Assembly (NCBI RefSeq): GCF_001949145.1
Contig: NW_019091379.1
Location: forward strand, 694,532-758,531
Direction of reading: 5' to 3'
Source of the DNA: Acanthaster planci
Taxonomy: Eukaryota > Echinodermata > Asteroidea > Valvatida > Acanthasteridae
DNA: 64,000 nucleotides
The translations under genes were made by a program, and so were the position numbers. Below the pieces are notes generated by a model. It was not told where the DNA came from. It did no database searches and worked only from the letters and a program-made list of their open reading frames with translations. Positions 37,701 through 49,700 of this stretch are shown here, piece by piece. Position 1 is the stretch's first letter; every line of letters starts with the position of its first letter.

Positions 37701-40700
37701 TCTGTCATACATGTAAATATCTGATCTGTAAACTGTACACGTACTTATTTAATACAACTATTTTCAGTAGAAGGGGCCAATTTCATAGAGCTGCTTAAGC
37801 ACAAAATTTGCTTAAGCACAAAAAACCTTGCTTACAAAACCAAAGGTTACCAGCTCAAACTCTATGTGATTGTCATGCTAACCAAAAGATAGGTGAATAT
37901 CATTCCAAAACAATATACATTACAAGAAGTTTTGGCTGGCAACCTGATTTGTCAAGCAAGGTTTTTTCACGCTTTGTGCTTAAGCAGCTCTATGAAATTG
38001 GCCCCTGATGTGAGTGGGAAGCTTATCATGTTTCATTCATTGAGTGCTCCTGTTCTCGTTAAAGTAAGAACCCGTTGAGATATTGTGGACTTGTTTTGTC
38101 TAATTCTGTTTGCAGTGGGTTAACTGCACTGGCTGCCTATGGGCTCACCAAGGAGCTGTGGAATCCAGGAGCCGGTCTTCTAGCAGCTTGCTTCATTGCT
38201 ATTGGTAAGGGACCCCTCCCAGACCACCCCCCACTTCTAGCCCACTTGCACGCCCCAATGCAGAAAGGGATTACTGTGGAGTGTACATGGACACGAACAG
38301 AATCTTGTATTGGTTGCAGGAACATGCATGTGTTCAACAGTTCATTGAATGCTTTGAAGGGTGAGGAAGTCATGTCTACCTGCAGGACATTGCTTCCTTG
38401 CCCTCCAGATTGATACCTGGCATCCAGGGTGAAGCTGTGTGTCCAAGGAGTAAACAGAGGTGAGTCAGAGTAAACAGAGATGAGTCAGGGTAACCAGAGG
38501 TGAGTCAGAGTAAACAGAGGTGAGTCAGAGTAAACAGAGGTGAGTCAGAGTAAACAGAGGTGAGTCAGGGTAAACAGAGGTGAGTCAGAGTAAACAGAGG
38601 TGAGTCAGAGTAAACAGAGATGAGTCAGGGTAACCAGAGGTGAGTCAGAGTAAACAGAGGTGAAGTCAGAGTAAACAGAGGTGAGTCAGGGTAAACAGAG
38701 GTGAGTCCGAGTAAACAGAGGTGAGTCCGAGTAAACAGAGGTGAGTCAGAGTAAACAGAGGTGATTCAACAGCTGTGCTGTAATATACCTGTCAGCCAGC
38801 GCTCCACTCCAGTCCCCGCATCTCTCCTGAGGACGATCAGAGCATTCTGGTCGAGTGGTCGAGTTCACACTCGCCAGTTCTTCTCAGAACCACCACTGTC
38901 ATAGAAGAGATCGATTCCACATGGTGTACCCACCAAAATCTCAGTCCAGACCCCACCATGCAAAGTTTCAAATTTAAATCGTGCTGTGATATCATGCCAC
39001 CAAGTAAAAAAAAAGATAAAAAGTTACAGTGCGCCAGACTCAGAATAGTGAATTTATCTTCAACTCGTGCGCGTGTGCCTGTGAAAAACTTCTGAGTCCT
39101 CTTTGTGCATATTTACACTATGCTTTAGGTATGCATTTCCCAGAGCTGTCTAATCCAAGAGCCCTGCTTAGCTAGTGAATGAGCTTGCTGGCCACTGACA
39201 GCTGCTTTTACAACACAGGCAAGAACAAGTTGAGCTTGTTGGTCCATTAATTTGCCCCCCCCCCCAATCTCCAGAAGCAATCATCCACTTATGTCTCTGC
39301 ACACTGACCCCTGACAGGCTTCTCCTCTCCCCATCCAGCAAAACAGCATGAATAGAGTATTGCATTTCCCAACAACAGGTCTCGCTTTCTGAGACAGCAG
39401 GCATCAACTTTCCCAGCCTGACAGTCAAGTTGGCATTCGCCCTGCCAATTCCTGTCTCAAGCGGCTGCGGCACAGCGATCAGAGATCGTGCATACATGTA
39501 CCAGCATGTACATTTGACATTTCCAACAATGATTGTGTTGCAAGCTTTTACATCTTGTTTATCCATTGGGCACATTAGATGTGCATCTTTGACCTGTATA
39601 TGCTCAGTGAACCTCTGTCTCTAGGAGCTCTTTTCTGCACCACCTTGCAGTTCATTAGGGGCTGTTTTATACATTTGGTTTGTTGGGGACTGGTGTACGT
39701 TGTATTTCTCGTCAGAGTTAACCCTGAAATCCCTTTTTAACTGCTACTATAAGATAAAGGTTGATTAAATACAGCAGATTTCATGGGTTCATTTCATAGA
39801 GCTCATTTTATATGTATAGTAAATATAATGTATCCAACTTGAAGATGACTGAACTCTCTTCTCTTTTAATTATTCAGATTAAAAAAGTCACAGTGATATA
39901 ATATACAGTTCCTTGTATGTTGCTACATGCCTAGTCTTTGTTGTACACACGGCCGGTATATGTACATGTCCACTGCTTCCAACAATGAGTTTTATTTATT
40001 AATTAGAGTAGACGCCATAACTACGGTGGCACCGCACTCAGACGCACATTCTTCAGCTCGACGTGCGCATGCATTTGGCAAATCACGACAATTTGTTGGT
40101 CGAAGGCGCATGTAATGTGTGTCTACCACCTGTCCACGAGCGTTGTGCCACCGCAGTGATAGAAGATTCTTGTGAATTCCATTCATTTTCTGCCAGAACT
40201 GTGCCAGTGTTTGCATTACCAGAAAATGTTCATGTTCATCAATATGCCGCTCAGCATTGGAGTTGCCATGATTTCTGATCATTTTAAAAGCAGTACTTAC
40301 TGTCTTATTCAAGGGAAGGCCCATTTTCCTGTGTTTGTTAAGTACATCATGTACCTTGGTTTGTTTGTCCCAAATGTTCATTTATGCGTATTTGTTTCCT
40401 CATGCATACAGTGTATTTACCAAATGATAGACGTGTGTTTACATGTATTGGTTTGTATTGATTGCCTGTTGAGCTCAAGAAAAGTCCTCCGTTTTAAAAA
40501 TCTCAAACAATAAAAAAATCATTTCTATTTAAACAATGTTTACTGTCTACAGGTAATTAATTCACAGTGCACGTTTGTTACATGTTTGCAACTCCTTAAA
40601 ATTGAGTAACTTTTGAGGCTTCAATTTCAGTGACGTTCTTTGAGAAAGCCCAGAGTAAAATAAACCCGCATGCAGAGACAAAATTTCTACCTGCATGTAC

Positions 40701-43700
40701 CCCCTACCTTTAAAAAAAAAAACCCACTCATTCTGTTATTGATGAATAGGATGAAAACTATTTTACATTCCTTGTGGGTCACGTGTAATGAAAAGGTGCA
40801 CACCTTTAAACATTACATACTGTCCACGCTTTTCTGGGAACTGAGCGTGCTCTTGCTATGATGTCAATCCAGGAATACACTGTTCTTTTTAGTGGTATGG
40901 TTTTTCTGTTAGAATTGTGGAAAACACTTCTGAGAAAGGGCTGTTCATCACTTTATCATACAACAAATGACAATTCCAGCATTTTTTGTGTGCACAGATC
41001 ATTGCAATATTGAGGTTTTCCTCTAGGGATGGCATGACAGTTTTGCTTCTGAATATGGAAATACTCATTAAACTAAAATCAAAAAAGCACCAACTATTCT
41101 TTAAAGTAGACACACATTGAAACAAAAGTTTATTAAGACACAAAAGTGCATTTTGAAGGGTCGTATGAAGGAAAATGTTTTGCCTGGACCTTTCAACTGG
41201 AGCTTTTCTTCTTTCCTTTTTCTTCCAGTGCCAGGTTACATCTCGCGCTCGGTAGCCGGTTCCTATGACAACGAGGGTATCGCTATATTTGCTCTTCTCT
41301 TCACTTATTATTTGTGGGTAAGGACTTAATCAACCAGCGGCGGCATGTAATCATCCCTGGACGTATCGTGGGACTTGAAACGCTCCTATCAGATGTTGCG
41401 CACGCCGTTCGTAATCTGTGATCATTGTGCATCTATTTTTAGGGGCTGCTTTGCTCCAGAGAGTATTGCTCGCCATAACATTCTGTACCTGAATAATTTC
41501 AGTGTGAATCAGCCAAATTAGTTTTTCTTGCTCTGTAGGGTACAAAATATCCTGGCCAAAAGGTACGAGAGGCTTTTTATATCTTGTTTTGAAGTCAGAA
41601 ATGTGAATGCCTACCATTGTATAATGACACAGGTGACAGATCAAATGGCAGTTGACTTGTTAAAAAAAAACTGTGTTAACAAAAACTACCGGTTTTGTAA
41701 ATAATAGTAACATTTCTAGTCCCAGTTTTGTTTACTTTGTTGAGAACCCAGGTGGCAATCAGTTTTCTGTGGTCAGTCATGAATGCATGTTTGAACAGTC
41801 CCACGAGGAGCTGTACATCATAAATAATGAAAGTGAATGAACAGCAATGTAAGGAGTGACATAACAGGAGTGGCTCTCCCCTCCCCTCCCACCAAGACAA
41901 ATTGGCTCCTCCCCCTCCCCAGCTCTCCCGTCTGAAATGTAAAGATTGTAAGAAAGGAGCATTATTCAGAAAAACTGGCTTTACCAGCTCCGAGTAAATG
42001 GTGCCTTGTGATAATTTGCCTTTCCCGCCCGAGTCTATTTACGTTTTTTTTCCAACTCATTGATTCCTTTATCAGCTATTTCTATTTGAATACACCTGTT
42101 GCTCAGTGCAAATGCCCATCCCAGAACCAGACCTAATTTGTCAACCTAACTGAACCGCTAAACGTATACTAGGCCTACTTAACTGACTGTTTGTGCTACA
42201 GAAATCTGCACATAATCACTTTCAAAAGCAGTTTCACAGGCATTCTAGCAAAACCCTGTTAGCCCTGAACCAATAGCCACAGAGGGTAGACGTTCTCACA
42301 AGTCCTGAATATTCCATATTAGCCTACTGCTGTTGGCTAAATTTAGTGATGTGCATTTGAGCATGCCATTCGGTGGCATGGATGTACGTTTATTTACTCA
42401 TACTGCGTTCCCCACTGCTACTGTTACAATCATGATTGTGCATTTCATGTCTTTGTTTATATCATCCTGCCCTTCAACGTTGTATGACAAAACACAGTTA
42501 AGGGGCCACTCATGTTAACAGTGCTTCCTTAACCCTACCCCCCCCCAGGGTTGCTGGCCTTAACCTTCCCCATTCACACACAGTTAAACACCCATATGGG
42601 ACTTTGTGCACAGAGACTGTTGGACTTTGTTTTTCTGAGGTATGCCAAACCCAATGCAAAAGCCAGCTGTTATGGGCCTACCAGACCTATCCCCACAGAA
42701 ATAAACACATTACAACTATTTAATTCTGTGTGGTTTGGGAAGGTTAAGGTTAACATTTATAAATTGTGGCCTGTGCTGCAGCAGGAAATTCGTGTGAATA
42801 AGCAAGCAGGCTGTAGTTAAAGGAAACCGCAGAGCATAGTGCTTCTGCAAACCTATCTAGTTTTCAAACCACAGAGCAGATCCAAGACCCAACAATTTTT
42901 ATTTCCCTACACAGTGAAAAGAAATGGATGGAGCAAAATTCCCCTGACAGTTTTGAGAAAAAAAAGCATTTATTCTAATTTAAAGCAGAAAGCACTCTTT
43001 GTATTGGTCTAGTTACAATGTAGTACCTGCATTGTGGTACTTGCATGTATGAAGATAAGACTGTAGAAAGCTTAAATTGTGGCCCAAATGTTAAGCCACC
43101 ATGAAACCAATGCCAGTGTGATGGCAACTTTGTTACTGGCCCACTTTCTTATGTTTGTTGTTGCATCCATTTGAGTTCCATTCAAAGTTTGGACAGTGTT
43201 ATTTCTTTCAATTCATTTTTTAGCCACTCTATTTATTTATATATTTTTTGGGGGGAGGGGAATGTCATGATTGAGGGCCCCCTTGCCAAGTTGAGGCTGT
43301 CTCCATATTTCATTTGATTGAATTGAAAGGAGAAATTACCTTTTAGAATTCAGGCCTTCTCATGAGTGTACATATATTCACTGCATATGGCGCTCTTTTA
43401 ATTAAAAAATGTCAAGGTACAAAGCTGTACAGGGTACGTGTTGCTAGAGTCACGGAAACCTCTTGTGTTGAAAGGCAGTTGTTTGGCATCTTCTTACAAC
43501 GCTGAGTTTTATTACAATGTAACTCAAGCCGACCAGTTTATTGCAAATGTGAGACTGTTTATATAACACAGTACACCCAACCAATCAACCGATTACATTC
43601 CCAATGATATACTCGACCATACGCTACACCAGTTGTCCGCAATGAAAGCTTCACGATCACATTGTATTCCCTGGCAGCTTGGATCCAAGTTGCTGCTGGA

Positions 43701-46700
43701 AGCTTTTTTCAATTTTCATTTTGATTCACTTTTATTGATTTGAATTACTGTGTTTGAAATTAAAATCACGTTTTTACCATGGACGATGTGGTAGTGAAAT
43801 TCATGGTGACAGGCAAAGATCGTGCTGTTTCGTCCAGGAATGAAATTTCAGATTCATGAATAGGTGTGAAAAGTGTCTTACACTCGGCACATTCCCAGAA
43901 GTACTTGTAAGCGTGTACTAACACTCGTACATGTGAAACGCTGTTCCGAGATGTGTTATTTTGAAACTGGAATACCTCATCTGCATAATTGTTTTCAGGG
44001 GTAAAAGAACCACTCAGGATCGGAATGAACAGTCTGACGGCAGACAAACGGCCAGATTTTTCCAATTGAATTCTGCAACCAAAAACTTTCCAGAATTTCA
44101 ATTTTGCAATCACATAGATCTATTGCGTTGTTTGCAGACATGTAGCAGATTTGAAAATGCAGCTGTGGAGGCTTTATAAGGACAAATGGTTATTTTGGCT
44201 GCATATACATGTACCGGTAGCCATAGAGGTTACCATTTTTTATGGCCACATTTAAAGGGTAATCGCATAGGATTTAGGTGAATTTTTTAGTGATCAGTTC
44301 TTGGGGCGATGTACATGTAATTTCCATGTTGGTCACATCTGCAGTGTCATTTTGAGAACAGGTGCTGTTTCTGTACACTTATAGGTTTGTACTTTAAAGG
44401 GGGACATATTTTGATGGTTTATTTCTAACTCAGTTGTTCGGCCATTTGTATTCTTCTGAAGGTGCAGTGTTTCATTGGAAGTCAACTAAAATTCCTTTGT
44501 TTTGTCCTCTCTTGCTGAATGTTTTGAACATATGGGTTCTTTTCATTCCAAGCACTGGAATTTAAACATCACCACCCCTGAACGTCAAGATGTTTCCCTA
44601 AAAACAGTTGAAGCACAAAATGTATTGGCCTCAGATGTACACAGCATCTCAACATACTTGGTGCACTTGCCCATTTCTTTAAAGTTATCAGTAGTGTCCC
44701 TGACAAAGTGCTTGTTAGATACATTTGTAGCATGTTGCATTTTCAGTAAAGAATTTGACACCTTTTTGGGTCTCCACAGTTGAAAGCAGTCAAGAGTGGT
44801 GCTGTCTCATGGTCGGCTGCGACCGCATTAGTTTACTTCTATATGGTAAGGACTGTATGTGCACAATACTCATTTCATGTCTACAGTTGAACCTCGTTAA
44901 TAATATGTTAGTACAACATTCTGCTTATAACAAGAACATTTTGAGGTCCCAATCCTTTCATTTTTTTATTGCTTGAATTTCTGATAATACAAGGTACCTA
45001 TTACAACAAGGTCATTTGCCAAGTCCGAAGGACCTCTTATTAACGAGAGTCGACTGTACTTGTGAATTACGTAGTCCATGATGCTAACAGATGGAACAAA
45101 ATGCAGTCGTTGTTACAACCTGTCTTACGTTGCTGGATTTAGCAGTTCCTGGAAGTGGCAGAGGAGCACTGTTACAGGCTTTTATCATGATTGAGCCATA
45201 TTTGTCTTATTCCCTATAGACCAACTGGTAATAGTAACACAACTTAACTCATTGATAAAGGGAACTGACTATTTTCCCTTTAGTTTCATTGCTTTGAATG
45301 GTAGAAAAGCAAGGTGGCCGCTCAGTGACAAAAGTCTGTTGCACAGTTTCATAGTTATCCGGTTCTCCAGACAGTAGAAAACCCACTGTTGTCTGGATTT
45401 TCTTACATTCAGCAAGATTCCAATCTCAACAGTGTTGAATGTTGATTGCATTCAGCCATGCTCTGATGTCGACCGTGTTGGATTTTTGTTACATTACCGG
45501 GGTGAAGGGACACCTGATTTGGGATAGGATGGATATTGGCAATTGATCTGCCATCCAACCCCTGCCAAATTGAAGTGTTAAAGACATTTTCAGCGGTGGG
45601 CTGGAGTCGGCAGGTCTGAATCACGGCCGGGCACATGTGCACATATCTGCTGATAATGTGCAGTCATCCAGGAACTCAATCAAGGTGCCATACATCAATA
45701 TTACAGGGGTGTGAGAATTCAGCTTTTTAGTCGATTTCACCTTTTTTTGTGAGATTTTGATGCTGAATTTCAGCTTTTTCGTACACCTGGTCTGTACAAA
45801 AATGTGGGGACTTTTTTTAGTTCAGCTCTGATTTTAAGTGGCCACTCACACCTCTTTTATAACCACTGTTTACCAGGCCACAAAGATTCCTAAAATGATT
45901 TCACCCCCCTGGGGAGTCTGCAGCTTGATGCTGCCATTTCTGGCGTAAGTGGCTACACAAACACAACAACCATCTAGTGGAGAGAGTCAAGCAGGATTAA
46001 AGTGACTTGCCCAAGGTCACAGCACGTATAACTAGCAGCAGGATTTGAACCCCCGACCCTGTATTTGTGAGTCACAAACCCTAACCACTAGGACACACAC
46101 CTTATTCCCTGGAAGTTATTCCATGTGACGTCATTGTGCATTCTCCTGACTGCAGGTCTCAGCATGGGGCGGCTATGTCTTCATCATCAACCTCATACCC
46201 CTCCACGTATGTGTGTTACTAATGATGGGCCGGTTTTCCTACCGCATCTATGTAGGCAAGTCATCTCTTTAGTTGTGGCTATGGCATCTGGCTGGCTTGC
46301 TGGCTGGCTAACATTTGACACTCACACACAGATCCATATTTAGAACAATGAGGTATCTGATGTTACTTCCCCCAAAATCTCTAGCCCCTTAACGGACACA
46401 TTGAGGATGTTTTTGAAGTTTAATAACTGACATGAAATTTTTTTTTCTATTTATGCAAGCTTGAAAAACTCTCATTCACCTCAGAATTTCTAAAGAATAA
46501 AAGGTCTTCACAAAGTACCGGTAGCCAGCCTCCACAAAGTCAATTTGATCTAGAACAGTCTTCATTTGTCAATGCATTTCTTTCTTTAGAATTAATTTTT
46601 CATCTTGTCTTGATTTCTTTGTTGTTTTCTTCTGCAGCTTTTTCTGTGTTCTACATCCTAGGTACTGTGTTTTCAATGCAGGTGCCTTTTGTTGGCTTTC

Positions 46701-49700
46701 AGCCAGTTCGAACTAGTGAGCACATGGCCGCAGCAGGTATGACGTTTTTTTTCTGTGTTAGTTTTTTTTATTCTGTAAAGTTTTTAACTAACTTATCCCA
46801 TCTGACGGTGTGCCTGGACTGCATTTTTGGTATTTTTTTTTTATATTTTGGACCCAGTTTTCATGTCTTTGCAGTGTTCTTGACCTCCACAATAATCCTT
46901 CGGATTTTTTTTTCAAGGAGGAAAATTAACATTTGTCAATTATCAAAAGTTGCCCACTTCAACCTGGTTTTAGGTTATTCAGTCAGAATTATGCATGAAC
47001 CTTGACTGTGACAAGATGACAATGTTGAATGCAGAGTGTGATAACTGGTATTTTGCTTAAGCCAAACGTGCCATGCTGCTCTTGAAGGCACTTACAGGCA
47101 CATACACATGATTTCCCTTGCAGACACCCTGAATTAATTCCTATCTCCTATGGAGCACGGTTGGTGGTGCTTTTACCAGATAAATGACTCGTTCAGACAG
47201 TGAATCAACTTGTGGCTCACTGGCATCCATCGGGCTCTGACCTCTTGGCACCATAATCAAACGGATTCAGTCCAAAACTTAGAATCTGTTAGAATCCCAC
47301 TGTTTTGAAGAAACGACCCTACAGTTGCCAAACCTTAATAGAGCGATTCTAGGCAGTGCTGGACAGTTGTAGAGAGGGGTTACATGTAGCTCCAGCCTAA
47401 GTTGAAGGATCAGTCGTTTCTAGGAAGACAGCTGCTTCAGCACAAAATTTGTGTAAACCCACAAAACACCTTGCTTAACAAATCAGGTAACCAGCCAAAA
47501 TTCCATGTGATTTGTCTTGTTTCAGGATTGTATTTAGCTGTGTTTTGGTGAATAGAGTGAAAATCACATTGAGTTTGAGCTGGTAACCTTTGTTTTTTGT
47601 ATGCAAGGTTTTTCACGCTTAAGCAAATTTTGTGCTTAAGCAGCTCTATGAAATTGGCCCCTGGTTCCAAGGGCTGAGTCAGCAACCAGTGTTAGGCCAT
47701 TCATCCAAATTCCCTGCCTGCAGCTTGAACTTATACATGACTCTATGGATAGTGGCTGAGGCCCCTAAATACAGGGTGTCTTATATCCAGGTAATATAGA
47801 CACGTGCTAGTACTATGCCAACCCGCAGGTGCTACTCCAGTGTTTAATGTCTTTCTGACAAGTGGGGTGTTTTGACTTCATATGTAGGACAATCCATGCA
47901 GGTGTCAAGTTGAAGAGCATGCATGAGCAATGCCATCTTAGTTATGGACTTTCTTTAGATTGGTCCACACAACTTTCTTTAATCCATGGAAATCTTCCGA
48001 CACTGTATCGTGCATCAAAAAAAAAGATCTTGTTGGGCAGCTTCCCTTAAAAATTGACACATTTAGGGTATTTGAAAACAGCCTATGGCTAAGAGCTCTA
48101 TTTGGACTGAGATTGCTTTGCAAATGAGCTGACTGTCTCTGTGTTTGTTCTTAACCTGTTGCAACTCCAGGTACGTTCGCTCTGCTCCAGGCCTACGCAT
48201 TCCTGAAATACATCCAGGACTTTCTCTCCAAGAAAGAGTTCCGTGCACTGTTTTTCTTTGGCGTCATGGGAACGGCTGGCGTCGTATTCCTGGCGGTTGT
48301 CCTACTCACGTATGCAGGTATAGTCCTTGGGGAGGAAGAGGACCGTTTTCTCGAGGGCCCTTGTTTTGTTTGATGTGACATTTACATTGGCTGGTTGCAC
48401 TAATTGCCTTGTTATTTGCTTTGGATGTTTGTGCTTAACAGGTGTTATTGCTCCCTGGAGTGGGCGTTTCTATTCGCTGTATGATACTGGGTAAGTGTAC
48501 TTATGGCGTCAATTTTTCAAAGCTCAGTGATCGCTGTGGACTGCCATATTTTCGCATCCCACTGGCAGGAATATGTTTTCTTGTTCGTGGGTACACTCAA
48601 ATTGAGTACAAAATAACCGAATCAAAAATGCGCTTGTGTGACAGATGTGTGTACATTTGTTTTACCGGCTTGGGTGATCAAATGTGATTCTCTCCAATCT
48701 GTCTTGCAATTGAACAGCCATAGCAACTCGATGAGAATGATCATCATAGAATTGTTCATTCATAGCTGAGGAAATTGTCTTGGAGGTTAAATCCCAAACT
48801 TTTCACTCAATATACAATAAAATAAGTCTTAAATTTGTAGCTCGGTGTTTAAGTTGTAAACAGCTTGCGTGTACAGGGTGTTTTATATTTTGGTGTGTTT
48901 AAGGTTGTAGGAGATGCGTGGATTTGACACTTGGCTTCAAAGAGCAAAGCCCTTGCTGTACCATTCAAAATCCCAGAGGGCAGATTGTGAAATATTTGGG
49001 CAAGAAATCAGAAAGATAGAACCCAGTCACTATTACTTAATATGGAGCTTGATATCCTTGAAGTTTGAGTGCAAAAGTTGTTCCTTTACATTTCTACATA
49101 TTTTGATAGACTTCCCAACAAAAAAATGCCAATTTTTTTATTGCCACTGCAAAATTCTGCACAGATTTGTTGAAAACTGCATAGGCAATATTTTGTGAAG
49201 GTGGAATTCCCAAGAGTAATACGACTTTCACAATAGTGCGCCACCAAGAGTTTGTAATGCGTTGGCCAATCACAATGCGCGGAATTTGTCGACCCATTGC
49301 GCGTTTGGAAAGGGTCGACAAATTCCGCGCGTTCTGATTGGCCAATGCACTGCAAACTCTTGGTGGTGCACTATTGTGAATCGCTTGTATTTCAGGATCT
49401 CTTGCTCATCAACCGAATTGTTTTCCCACCCTCAAGGTACGCCAAGATCCACATCCCCATCATAGCGTCCGTCTCAGAGCACCAGCCCACCACTTGGGTG
49501 TCCTTCTTCTTTGACCTTCACATCTTGGTTTGTACTTTCCCAGCGGGCCTGTGGTTTGTCATCAAGGACATCAACGACGAGAGGGTTTTCAGTAAGTTGC
49601 ATCGGCCAGCCGCCATTTGTTTGTTTCTCCTTTTGATGACTTTTAGACAAATGAATCGATTGGGCCTAAGCAGAACATGGAAAAAAAATGCTCTTGACAA

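Larger units (their letters stand above)
33868..38115 (+). other. STT3B intron 3
   Basis: A 4.25-kb intron packed with mobile DNA: a tRNA-derived SINE at 33915-34152, a 25-bp-arm hairpin at 34438-34498, a TA-flanked MITE at 35949-36304 and a second foldback MITE at 37773-38005. No coding region is recognised. Confidence 0.8.
44846..46155 (+). other. STT3B intron 6
   Basis: 1.31 kb. Contains a pogo/Tigger-like MITE at 44884-45056 and, close to the 3' end, a CORE-SINE in antisense orientation at about 45940-46100. Little unique sequence remains. Confidence 0.85.

Noticed and set aside
37808-38008. Similar short open frames at 37808-38008 and 47437-47685 suggesting a protein family
   Set aside because: The similarity comes from two copies of a non-coding foldback MITE; both frames run through the terminal repeats.
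38450-38766. Regular 20-bp repeats considered as a CRISPR array
   Set aside because: There are no unique spacers, the units are contiguous, and the surroundings are a eukaryotic intron.
39168-39575. 135-codon minus-strand open frame in STT3B intron 4
   Set aside because: No recognisable domain, no supporting splice sites or codon bias; length is not unusual for 3 kb of intron.
46041-46100. Possible tRNA gene on the minus strand upstream of exon 7
   Set aside because: A and B boxes are present but the cloverleaf does not close; the downstream CORE sequence identifies it as a SINE head.
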